Assembly (NCBI GenBank): GCA_046074825.1
Contig: JBJTOZ010000094.1
Location: 1-7,729, forward strand
DNA: 7,729 nt
Reading direction: 5' to 3'
Origin: JAGVSR01 sp046074825
Lineage (GTDB): Bacteria; Pseudomonadota; Alphaproteobacteria; Rhizobiales; Hyphomicrobiaceae
A program made the translations under genes and the position numbers. A model generated the notes under the pieces. It worked only from the letters and a program-made list of their open reading frames with translations, did no database searches and was not told the origin of the DNA. The first letter of the stretch is position 1. Each line of letters begins with the position of its first letter. This document shows positions 1 to 6,025 of this stretch, in pieces.

Positions 1-1190
1 GCTTCTGAGGGATGCGCTTTCATGCTCGAAGCGACCGAATAAAGGCGGCCTGGCAAAGGACGGAGCAGGGATAAAAGCTGATCTTGAGAAAGCTTTTCGG
101 GATAGGCTTGAAGAAAATCTATAAACTGTCGATCAATATTAAATTCTGAAAAATTTTCTCCTTCAAGAAGATTTGTAACATCCTTACGCCCTGTGAGCTT
201 AGCATAGGAGCCGACTATCGATCTTGAAAGTGTAGTGATGTCATAACTTTTAATAAGTTTAGCAATAAAATTTTTATCTCCGTCGAGACCCACAGCACGA
301 GCAACATCAGATGCGAGCGTTGCGTCATTCTCTGGGAAAATTCCTATTGCTGCTCCAGGTTCATAAGTAAACCCCTCGACACCAATAGAAAGCTCCACAT
401 GCCAAGTTTCTCGAGTAGATCCTGTACCGTTGAGATTTACGAGGGCTGAAACCTCTGCCTCGCAGGGATTTTCAGCTGTATAGAGGGGCTCATTCGTCTC
501 ATCCTCGAAACCTGCCCCCTTAAAATCAACATGAACAACAGTAGCAGTGGTAGTATTGTCAAGTGGACTAATCTTTTCGAGGGTTTTTTCCGTCCATAAT
601 GCAGCCCCCTTTGCAAAATCGAGATCAAGATCAATCCGATCTGCTATGCGTGTAGCTCCTAAGGTTTCTAAGCGCTCATCTATTTTTTTTCCAGTCTCGC
701 AAAAATTGACATAAGCCGTATCCCCTAAGGATAACACGGCAAAGCGCAACCCCTCCAGCTTCGGAGCAGAAACATCCATAAGAGCTTTGTAAAATTCAGA
801 TGCTCTTTGAGGAGGATCTCCTTCTCCCCATGTTGAAATAAAAACGAGAAGGTTCTGCGATTTAACAATTGCCTCTGGAGTAACATCGCTCATATCCAGA
901 ACTTTGACATCACAATTCTGTTTTGCAGCAACTTTTTTAGCTTTAAAGGCTAGCGCTTCAGCATTGCCACTTTCGCTCCCGTAAAGAATTGTCAGTGGTA
1001 TCCGAGGACGCGAAGCTTGAACAACTTGAGGGTTCGCGGATGTAGAGGCTTGCGATGCATCAAGCCCAGCAAGAAATCCTGATAGCCAACTGCGCTGAAG
1101 AGGTGTTGAGCGCTGAACCAACTGATTTAAAAAAGCGAGATCTTCCGCATTGAAAGGTGCATTTTTGGGAAGGGGAGGAAGAGAGGCCAA
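1..1190 (-). CDS. cysJ: Sulfite reductase [NADPH] flavoprotein alpha subunit, C-terminus cut by window edge
   Basis: This is the flavoprotein that passes electrons from NADPH through FAD and FMN to the sirohaem sulfite reductase in assimilatory sulfate reduction, acting in the cytosol. About 396 residues are visible. An N-terminal extension with a LxxLxxxQRSWLSGFLAGL-like segment (residues 21-43) is followed by a flavodoxin domain whose FMN phosphate loop reads LYGSESGNAEALA (about 69-81) and which continues with STWGEGDPP and LSLGDTAY. A connecting/FAD-binding domain follows, ending at the window edge with RPLPGRLYSVASS, the RxYS FAD motif. The NADPH domain lies outside. I placed the start at TTG 1190-1188 because an in-frame TGA lies just upstream, no ATG is available before the domain, and AAAGGA (complement of 1198-1203) sits 7 nt upstream. 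That Shine-Dalgarno overlaps the cobA stop codon, so translation is probably coupled to cobA. The family call is firm; the TTG start is an inference. Confidence 0.93.
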   Translation of the reverse strand, partial: MASLPPLPKNAPFNAEDLAFLNQLVQRSTPLQRSWLSGFLAGLDASQASTSANPQVVQASRPRIPLTILYGSESGNAEALAFKAKKVAAKQNCDVKVLDMSDVTPEAIVKSQNLLVFISTWGEGDPPQRASEFYKALMDVSAPKLEGLRFAVLSLGDTAYVNFCETGKKIDERLETLGATRIADRIDLDLDFAKGAALWTEKTLEKISPLDNTTTATVVHVDFKGAGFEDETNEPLYTAENPCEAEVSALVNLNGTGSTRETWHVELSIGVEGFTYEPGAAIGIFPENDATLASDVARAVGLDGDKNFIAKLIKSYDITTLSRSIVGSYAKLTGRKDVTNLLEGENFSEFNIDRQFIDFLQAYPEKLSQDQLLSLLRPLPGRLYSVASSMKAHPSE

Positions 1191-1201
1191 GATGGTATCC
1201 T

Positions 1202-2050
1202 TTAAAATTCATTCGTTCTTTGATACATGGTAATGGCTTCACTCGCACATTTGGATGGTGAGTTAAAAACATGAACCTTATCAGGCATCGAAAGTTTCGA
1301 ATCTTCCCAACTCAGTCCTCCAAATAGGATTGCAGGACCTTTAATTTCGAAAGCTTCAATTGCTGCGGTCATATCTACCAAAGTGGTTGCAACCGACAGT
1401 TCATTTTTTTTACATCCATTTTCCACGATAACAATGCTGAGAGAGGGAGAAGCTCCAACCTGCAAGAGCTTCTGTCTTATGAATGCGGCGTTACGCACAC
1501 CCATATAAATTGCGAATGCATGATGGGAATGGGCTAAAGTTTCCCAATCAAGAGTATTGTTTGGACCATCACTGACAGCACCTGTCACGAGAGAAAATTG
1601 CCGAATTGTTTCTCGCATAGTCAAGGGCAAAACAATGCTGGCAGCACAGGCGTGTGCTGCAGTTATGCCGGGAACAATTTCTACTTTTAGACCCGCAGCT
1701 CTGATGGCAGAAATTTCTTCGGCCGCGCGACCAAAAACAAAACCATCTCCCCCTTTAAGACGAACAACACGTTGGCCCTTTAAAGCTTCACGAACGAGGA
1801 TACGATTAATCTCCTCTTGGGGTGTTGAGGTACTACGGGGATCTTTCCCGACAGGGATAATCAAAGCCTCCTGCTGCGAGAGACACGTTATGTCCTCTCC
1901 AACAAGGCGGTCAACAACAAGCACATCAGCCTTTTTTATGCGCTCAAGCGCTCTCAAAGTGAGTAATTCGGGATCCCCTGGTCCACACCCAATCAAGGAC
2001 ACAGGGTGGAGAGCGTCCTGTTTAACCTTCGTGTGTATCGTCACTATCAT
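1202..2050 (-). CDS. cobA: Uroporphyrinogen-III C-methyltransferase (SUMT)
   Basis: This enzyme uses two S-adenosylmethionine molecules to methylate uroporphyrinogen III to precorrin-2, the branch point to sirohaem and cobalamin. The 282 residues span a whole single-domain SUMT with no CysG-type dehydrogenase/ferrochelatase domain. Visible motifs are GCGPGDPELLTLRA (21-34), ADVLVVDRLV (41-50), VVRLKGGDGFVFGR (95-108), VPGITAAHACAASIVLPLT in the middle, and a YMG motif. The usual GGDP of the VRLKGGDPFVFGR motif is GGDG here (Gly103). Being directly upstream of cysJ, its likely job is sirohaem for sulfite reductase. The start is uncertain: ATG at 2050 has GAGG directly abutting it (complement of 2051-2054), which is too close, while GTG at 2044 (codon 3) has the same GAGG at a 6-nt spacing. 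Either choice leaves the domain intact. Confidence 0.95.
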   Translation of the reverse strand: MIVTIHTKVKQDALHPVSLIGCGPGDPELLTLRALERIKKADVLVVDRLVGEDITCLSQQEALIIPVGKDPRSTSTPQEEINRILVREALKGQRVVRLKGGDGFVFGRAAEEISAIRAAGLKVEIVPGITAAHACAASIVLPLTMRETIRQFSLVTGAVSDGPNNTLDWETLAHSHHAFAIYMGVRNAAFIRQKLLQVGASPSLSIVIVENGCKKNELSVATTLVDMTAAIEAFEIKGPAILFGGLSWEDSKLSMPDKVHVFNSPSKCASEAITMYQRTNEF

Positions 2051-2445
2051 CCTCTATTTCAATTACGACCGTAAGTGTAAATCGGTGAAATATAAATCTT
2101 GCAGAATTATCAAATATAACTCTATCATGCGAAATACTTTTCTCCAAGAAAGAATATAAAAAAGCGTAAAGGAAAAATTTATCTAAAAAATTTTATTTTA
2201 AAAGAATTATTTTCTATTACTGTCTGAGTTAAGCAAACTCTTCATGCAATTAGTCTACAAAGTATAGGAAACCCTCCAAATATCTTAATTTATTTAAGAA
2301 TATCCATAAAGCTTTTCCAAACCATCAAAAAGTCTACACGCAATTGTGACCCTATTTGATTTGAAACTCATATGGAATTGTGGTGTTTAGGGGGAGAGAT
2401 AACATTCTCGAATTACTCTTTTAACTTTTTATCGGAGATAATGCT
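2051..2445. other. AT-rich divergent intergenic region between cobA and pqqA
   Basis: This stretch of 395 bases contains no open frame that resembles a protein and no recognisable tRNA or rRNA. It is visibly more AT-rich than the genes on both sides, especially 2090-2240. It must hold the promoters for cobA-cysJ (leftward) and pqqA (rightward). Small structures seen are an inverted repeat CTTAA-N5-TTAAG at 2284-2298, AATTGTG twice at 2342-2348 and 2376-2382 (34 bp apart, about three helical turns), and AGTCTACA twice at 2252-2259 and 2331-2338. For cobA a weak leftward candidate is TTGGAG (complement of 2142-2147), a 17-nt spacer, then TAGAGT. For pqqA, TTGAAA at 2361-2366 is a possible -35 box but no good -10 box follows at normal spacing. 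None of these sites can be called confidently. Confidence 0.6.
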
Positions 2446-2535
2446 ATGAAGACCTGGTCCAAACCCGCAGTACGTGAGCAAGAAGTAGGCCTCGAAGTTA
2501 CCTCTTATCTTCCTGCTGAGATTGACCTGATCTAA
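2446..2535 (+). CDS. pqqA: PQQ precursor peptide PqqA
   Basis: This 29-residue peptide is the ribosomally made substrate from which the cofactor pyrroloquinoline quinone is built. Its core GLEVTSYLPAEID carries the two residues that become PQQ, Glu17 and Tyr21, in the invariant E-x3-Y spacing, and the start MKTWSKP resembles other PqqA leaders. Length is in the usual range of about 22-30 residues. The start is ATG 2446 with GGAG at 2434-2437, 8 nt upstream. An overlapping ATGCTATGA at 2441-2449 offers a two-codon frame (ATG CTA TGA) that is not the real start. It is the first gene of the operon and is followed by a hairpin-rich leader before pqqB, consistent with PqqA being needed in excess over the enzymes. 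Confidence 0.97.
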   Translation: MKTWSKPAVREQEVGLEVTSYLPAEIDLI

Positions 2536-2543
2536 GGTTTATC

Positions 2544-2569
2544 TAAAGGAAGGATATTCTCCTCCTTTA
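2544..2569 (+). other. Bulged RNA hairpin just after pqqA
   Basis: TAAAGGA at 2544-2550 pairs with TCCTTTA at 2563-2569. After an unpaired A at 2551, GGA at 2552-2554 pairs with TCC at 2560-2562, giving a 10-bp stem with one bulge and a five-base loop TATTC. It begins 8 nt after the pqqA stop. There is no T tract directly after it, so it looks more like an mRNA 3'-end stabiliser or a processing structure for the pqqA message than a terminator. The right arm contains CCTCCT, the same letters as the 16S anti-Shine-Dalgarno core, paired to a purine-rich left arm. The pairing is seen directly; the role is inferred. Confidence 0.5.
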
Positions 2570-2585
2570 ATTGTTACTACCTTTT

Positions 2586-2618
2586 TACGGCGGCCCATAT
2601 TTGGCCGCCGTAGTTTTT
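2586..2618 (+). terminator. Terminator-like hairpin (attenuator) between pqqA and pqqB
   Basis: TACGGCGGCC at 2586-2595 and GGCCGCCGTA at 2603-2612 form a perfect 10-bp, GC-rich stem with a seven-base loop CATATTT, followed by GTTTTTCG. This is a textbook intrinsic terminator and it stands inside the pqq operon. Because pqqB has no evident separate promoter and is needed for the same pathway, partial read-through is the simplest reading. It would give abundant short pqqA transcripts and fewer pqqBCDE transcripts. A T5 run also precedes the stem on the left (2582-2586), so it is not strongly directional. Confidence 0.8.
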
Positions 2619-2623
2619 CGTTC

Positions 2624-2657
2624 ATCATTTGAAACTTAAATTATTATATCAAATGAT
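2624..2657 (+). promoter_or_regulatory. Inverted repeat that masks the pqqB start codon
   Basis: ATCATTTGA at 2624-2632 and TCAAATGAT at 2649-2657 form a perfect 9-bp inverted repeat with a 16-nt spacer. The ATG of pqqB (2653-2655) lies inside the right arm, so in RNA the start codon would be base-paired. No Shine-Dalgarno sequence is visible ahead of pqqB, which makes initiation there look weak or controlled. The stem is AU-rich and may be only marginally stable, so a protein-binding palindrome in DNA is an alternative. Confidence 0.45.
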
Positions 2658-3585
2658 TATAAAGATACTTGGGTCTTCTGCTGGCGGCGGCTTTCCTCAA
2701 TGGAACTGCAACGGAAGAATGAGCTCAAGCGTAAGAGCTGGGAAAATAGGGTTTCAACAAAGATCTCAATCCTCTTTAGCTGTTTCTTCGAATGGTAAAA
2801 ATTGGATTCTACTGAATTGTTCTCCTGATCTTCGCCAACAAATTGCTTTAAATTCTGAGCTTTGGCCACAACGAGATGGACCTTTACGTAACTCTCCCAT
2901 CAAAGCAGTCATTCTTACTAACGCAGATGTCGATCACATTATAGGACTGATTAACATGCGTGAAGCTCAGCCTTTTACAATATACGGCTCCCATCGTGTA
3001 CTTTCTACAATATCAACAAATTCTGTTTTTAACGTCTGCAACCCTGAAATTGTACCAAGGTTGGAGCTGCCCCTCGATTATCCTTTTAAAGTCAAAGACC
3101 ACAACACGGACTTGGGCCTTGAAGTTGAAGCCTTCGCAGTGCCTGGAAAGATAGCTCTCTTTTTAGAAGACAGCTCTGATAATAAATCGTTTGGGAGCAG
3201 AGATGGCGATACGATAGGTCTTAAAGTAACTTCATTAGATAATGGAAAGAGTTTCTACTACGTCCCTGGTTGCGCCGAAGTTGATGCACCTCTCCAAGAC
3301 AAACTCAGTGGCGCTTCCCTTCTCTTCTTTGATGGAACGCTTTTTACCGATGATGAAATGATTAAACAAGGTCTTCTCAATAAAACAGGATCTCGCATGG
3401 GTCATATATCTATATCAGGGGAAAATGGGTCATTAGAAGTTTTTAAAAAGCTCGGAATAAAAAGAAAAATTTATGTTCATATAAACAATTCGAACCCTAT
3501 TCTTGATGACAATTCTACAGAGCGCAAAGAGGTAGAAAAATTGGGTTGGGAAGTTGGCTATGATGGTATGGAGATAAGACTATGA
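2653..3585 (+). CDS. pqqB: PQQ biosynthesis oxygenase-like protein PqqB
   Basis: PqqB has a metallo-beta-lactamase fold and is thought to act as an iron-dependent hydroxylase on the tyrosine-derived part of the PQQ intermediate. The 310 residues match family length. Visible family motifs are ILGSSAGGGFPQWNC (5-19), SPDLRQQI (57-64), LTNADVDHIIGL (88-99) with metal-ligand candidates Asp92, Asp94 and His95, PGCAEVDAPL, LLFFDGTLF, RMGHISISG, and VHINNSNPIL near the C-terminus. The N-terminal CxCxxC zinc site common in the family is missing two cysteines here: Cys19 is present, but the other positions are Gly21 and Ser24. I chose ATG 2653 because homologues start at this point of the fold. An in-frame TTG at 2629 would add eight residues with no support. 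The stop overlaps pqqC by ATGA. Confidence 0.95.
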   Translation: MIIKILGSSAGGGFPQWNCNGRMSSSVRAGKIGFQQRSQSSLAVSSNGKNWILLNCSPDLRQQIALNSELWPQRDGPLRNSPIKAVILTNADVDHIIGLINMREAQPFTIYGSHRVLSTISTNSVFNVCNPEIVPRLELPLDYPFKVKDHNTDLGLEVEAFAVPGKIALFLEDSSDNKSFGSRDGDTIGLKVTSLDNGKSFYYVPGCAEVDAPLQDKLSGASLLFFDGTLFTDDEMIKQGLLNKTGSRMGHISISGENGSLEVFKKLGIKRKIYVHINNSNPILDDNSTERKEVEKLGWEVGYDGMEIRL

Positions 3586-4349
3586 GTGATCGTTTAATGA
3601 AATCTAGTTCACGGTCGGATACAAATCTCTGGTCCCCTGAACAATTCGAAGCTGCCATTCAGGCTGTTGGAGCAGAGCGTTATCATGATAAGCATCCCTT
3701 TCACAAACTTCTTCACGGTGGAAAGTTAAAAAAATCACAAGTCGCAGCTTGGGCGCTTAATCGCTATTGCTACCAATCTGCTGTTCCTCGCAAAGACGCA
3801 GCACTTGTAAGTCGCGTCTATGACCGCGATCTTCGACGTGATTGGATTCATCGCGTATTGGAACATGATGGTCATGGGGATGACCAAGGGGGCATTGAAC
3901 GATGGCTTGTCTTAACCGACAGTCTAGGTCTGGATCGAGATTATGTTACTTCTATGCGTGGCGCTCTTCCAGCAACACGTTTTGCGGTTGAAGCCTATGT
4001 TGCTTTTGTGCGCGAACAACCACTTCCAATTGCAGTTGCTTCTTCCCTAACAGAGCTTTTTGCTCCAAAAATTCATAAAGAACGCATTTCAGGGATGCTC
4101 GAAAATTATGACTTCATTGACGACAAGGTAATGGCCTATTTTAAAAAACGTCTCGTACAAGCGCCTAATGACGCGGATTATGCCCTCACCTATATTAAAA
4201 AACATGCTCAAACACGCGCCGAACAAGAAGCATGCGTAGACGCTGTGCGTTTCAAGTGTAATGTTTTATGGGTTCAACTTGATGCTCTTTATCATGCCTA
4301 TGTTAATAATAATGTCCCTCCAGGGGCTTGGCGTCCAGAGGATCTTTAA
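3582..4349 (+). CDS. pqqC: Pyrroloquinoline-quinone synthase PqqC
   Basis: PqqC is a cofactorless oxidase that carries out the last step of PQQ synthesis, ring closure and oxidation of AHQQ by O2. The 255-residue protein keeps the active site known from Klebsiella PqqC with a constant offset of 11: Tyr34-His35 (YHDKHPFH), His95 (VLEHDGHGDD), His165 and Arg168 (KIHKER), Tyr186, Arg190, and Lys225 (RFKCNVLW). Other family landmarks are QSAVPRKDAALVS and SSLTELFAPKIH. The ATG at 3582 overlaps the pqqB stop in ATGA, implying translational coupling. PqqC and PqqD are separate polypeptides here, unlike the PqqC/D fusion of Methylobacterium-type methylotrophs. Confidence 0.97.
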   Translation: MSDRLMKSSSRSDTNLWSPEQFEAAIQAVGAERYHDKHPFHKLLHGGKLKKSQVAAWALNRYCYQSAVPRKDAALVSRVYDRDLRRDWIHRVLEHDGHGDDQGGIERWLVLTDSLGLDRDYVTSMRGALPATRFAVEAYVAFVREQPLPIAVASSLTELFAPKIHKERISGMLENYDFIDDKVMAYFKKRLVQAPNDADYALTYIKKHAQTRAEQEACVDAVRFKCNVLWVQLDALYHAYVNNNVPPGAWRPEDL

Positions 4350-4351
4350 CA

Positions 4352-4672
4352 ATGTCATCCCTCACGCAACGCAGAGAGCGCATCAAAATTCATTCAGAGA
4401 GCAAACCGAGCCTCCCTCGATTTGTTAAGATGCGTCACGATTCAGGTCGAGGTAAATGGATTATCTTAGCCCCTGAAAGGGTCTTTAATCCTGATGAGAT
4501 CGCAGTTGCAGTGCTCAAGAGATGTGACGGTAAAACTTCCGTCGCAAACATTGCAACAACACTTGCCAATGAGTTCAAAGCCCCAGTTGATATGATCCTG
4601 AACGACATTGTTGAAATGTTACAGGATCTTACTGATAAAGGTGTTTTAGATGCTGGCAATCCATCCACTTAA
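4352..4672 (+). CDS. pqqD: PQQ biosynthesis peptide chaperone PqqD
   Basis: PqqD binds PqqA and presents it to the radical SAM enzyme PqqE; it is the founding type of the RiPP recognition element. The 106 residues contain the full family core: PRFVKMRHDSGRGKWIILAPERVF (28-51 region), then DEIAVAVLKRCDGKTSV, a C-terminal helical half with IVEMLQDLTDKGVLD. About 20 residues of polar N-terminal extension precede the core. The start is ATG 4352, two bases after the pqqC stop, with AGAGGA at 4337-4342 and a 9-nt spacer. An in-frame ATG at 4328 inside pqqC is rejected because it lacks that site. It sits between pqqC and pqqE, as usual. Confidence 0.96.
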   Translation: MSSLTQRRERIKIHSESKPSLPRFVKMRHDSGRGKWIILAPERVFNPDEIAVAVLKRCDGKTSVANIATTLANEFKAPVDMILNDIVEMLQDLTDKGVLDAGNPST

Positions 4673-4689
4673 GAGCGGAGTTTTAACTA

Positions 4690-5856
4690 ATGAATGAACT
4701 CTCCCCCGTTGAAACCTGTTCTGTCAAAAGCGTTGATCCGACCTGCGCACGTGCGCCAGTTGGAATGCTTTGTGAGCTAACCCATCGGTGCCCTCTGCAA
4801 TGTCCCTACTGTTCTAACCCTACTGAACTTGAACGCGTGAATACGGAGCTCACGACTGCTGAATGGCAGGATGTGATGCGACAGGCGGCTGAACTTGGCA
4901 TTCTCCAAGTGCATCTGTCAGGTGGGGAACCTACGGCCAGAAAGGACTTAGAAGACATCCTCAAAGTAGCTGCAGAAGTTGGTCTCTATACAAATCTCAT
5001 CACAGCAGGGGTTACTTTAAATCGTGAGCGCGTTCTAAAGTTTGCGGAATTAGGCTTGGATCATGTTCAAGTTTCTATCCAGGATGTTGATCCAGAAAAT
5101 GCTGACAAGATAGCGGCTTACAAGGGTGGTCTGGCCAAAAAAATTGAGGTTGCTAAGTGGGCAAAAGAAGCTGGGTTAGCTCTTACCATCAATGCTCCTA
5201 TACACCGCCAAAATATTATAAACGTCCCGCGTATGATTGAATTTGCTATCGAATGCGGAGCAGGACGCATAGAAATTGCGCACGTGCAATATTACGCTTG
5301 GGCTCTGCTTAATCGCGCAGCACTTATGCCGACAAAAGAATCCTTCATGACTGCAGCCAAACAGGTTGAGGAAGCTCGAGAGAAATATAAAGGCATTATC
5401 GTCATCGATATGGTGGTGCCAGACTACTATGCCAAATATCCTAAACCTTGCATGGGGGGATGGGCGAGAGGAATTCTAAACGTCACACCATCTGGACGTG
5501 TCCTTCCTTGCCATGCCGCAGAGTCAATAACGCATTTAAACTTTGATACGGTGAAGACTCGAAAATTAGCGGACATTTGGCTCAATGGGGATGCCTTCCA
5601 GAAATATCGTGGGACAGACTGGATGAAAGAACCCTGTAGGTCCTGTTCGCGAAAAGAGATTGATTATGGTGGATGCCGTTGCCAAGCTTTTGCACTAACA
5701 GGAGATGCAGCTAATACCGATCCGGCTTGTTCACTTTCCTCCCTTCATGCCGAGTGGGCAAAGGTTGCCGAAATGGAAAGCCATTCAAATCCTCCAGAAT
5801 TCGTTTATCGTCGCGTAGGTGGGGCTAATAAAGCGACCCCCCTAGTCGAAGCCTAA
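4690..5856 (+). CDS. pqqE: PqqA peptide cyclase, radical SAM/SPASM enzyme PqqE
   Basis: PqqE makes the carbon-carbon bond between the glutamate and tyrosine side chains of PqqA, the first committed step to PQQ, with PqqD as partner. The 388-residue protein has the radical SAM cluster CxxxCxxC at Cys34, Cys38 and Cys41 and the GGEP SAM-binding motif (LSGGEPTARKD). It also has a complete SPASM domain. The auxiliary-cluster ligands line up with those of Methylobacterium PqqE at a constant offset of 6: Cys254, Cys274, Cys329 and Cys331 for one cluster, and Cys316, Cys319, Asp325 and Cys347 for the other, including the unusual aspartate ligand. The ATG at 4690 has GGAG at 4677-4680 with a 9-nt spacer and follows pqqD by 17 nt. 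Every key residue is intact, so it should be active. Confidence 0.98.
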   Translation: MNELSPVETCSVKSVDPTCARAPVGMLCELTHRCPLQCPYCSNPTELERVNTELTTAEWQDVMRQAAELGILQVHLSGGEPTARKDLEDILKVAAEVGLYTNLITAGVTLNRERVLKFAELGLDHVQVSIQDVDPENADKIAAYKGGLAKKIEVAKWAKEAGLALTINAPIHRQNIINVPRMIEFAIECGAGRIEIAHVQYYAWALLNRAALMPTKESFMTAAKQVEEAREKYKGIIVIDMVVPDYYAKYPKPCMGGWARGILNVTPSGRVLPCHAAESITHLNFDTVKTRKLADIWLNGDAFQKYRGTDWMKEPCRSCSRKEIDYGGCRCQAFALTGDAANTDPACSLSSLHAEWAKVAEMESHSNPPEFVYRRVGGANKATPLVEA

Positions 5857-5870
5857 AACAGAGTGTAAAA

Positions 5871-5902
5871 GCCCTTTGTTGTGTTCTTCAAATTCAAAGG
5901 GC
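5871..5902 (+). terminator. Hairpin after pqqE, weak terminator candidate
   Basis: GCCCTTTG at 5871-5878 pairs with CAAAGGGC at 5895-5902, a perfect 8-bp stem with a 16-nt loop, starting 14 nt after the pqqE stop. It is followed by GGGCACAG rather than a T tract, so it is not a canonical intrinsic terminator. It may mark the 3' end of the pqq message through processing or allow read-through toward the cytochrome gene. Confidence 0.4.
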
Positions 5903-5924
5903 GGGCACAGTGTTTTGCACGATC

Positions 5925-5943
5925 CTGTTCAGTTACTGTTCAG
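5925..5943 (+). promoter_or_regulatory. Tandem CTGTTCAG direct repeats with 11-bp period upstream of cytochrome c gene
   Basis: CTGTTCAG occurs at 5925-5932 and again, identically, at 5936-5943, with TTA between them. The 11-bp period puts both copies on one face of the helix, the geometry of sites for PhoB/OmpR-family response regulators, whose Pho-box half-site CTGTCAT is similar but not the same. A possible promoter overlaps: TTACTG at 5933-5938, a 17-nt spacer, then TAAATA at 5956-5961. The repeat is seen directly; the regulator class is inference. Confidence 0.5.
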
Positions 5944-6025
5944 GTGAAAGCTGATTAAATAATAACACAAACTAAGGCACCAAGATCTAATTAAGGACGG
6001 GTGTCACCTCGGGAGGACCTTGTTT

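Noticed and set aside
437..634. 65-residue minus-strand open frame
   Set aside because: It is in a different frame of the cysJ coding strand and lacks any family resemblance; the cysJ frame is continuous through it.
1060..1272. 70-residue minus-strand open frame across the cobA-cysJ junction
   Set aside because: It overlaps the ends of two clear genes in a third frame; the cysJ N-terminus in its own frame has family features there.
1557..2159. 200-residue plus-strand open frame opposite cobA
   Set aside because: It lies antisense to a complete, well-conserved SUMT gene, has no recognisable motif and reads as low-complexity Arg/Ser-rich shadow sequence.
2629..2652. TTG start eight residues upstream for pqqB
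   Set aside because: Known PqqB proteins begin at the MxIKxLG strand, and there is no ribosome-binding site for the TTG.
4328..4351. Upstream ATG start for pqqD within the end of pqqC
   Set aside because: The AGAGGA at 4337-4342 is correctly placed only for ATG 4352, and the extra residues are not PqqD-like.
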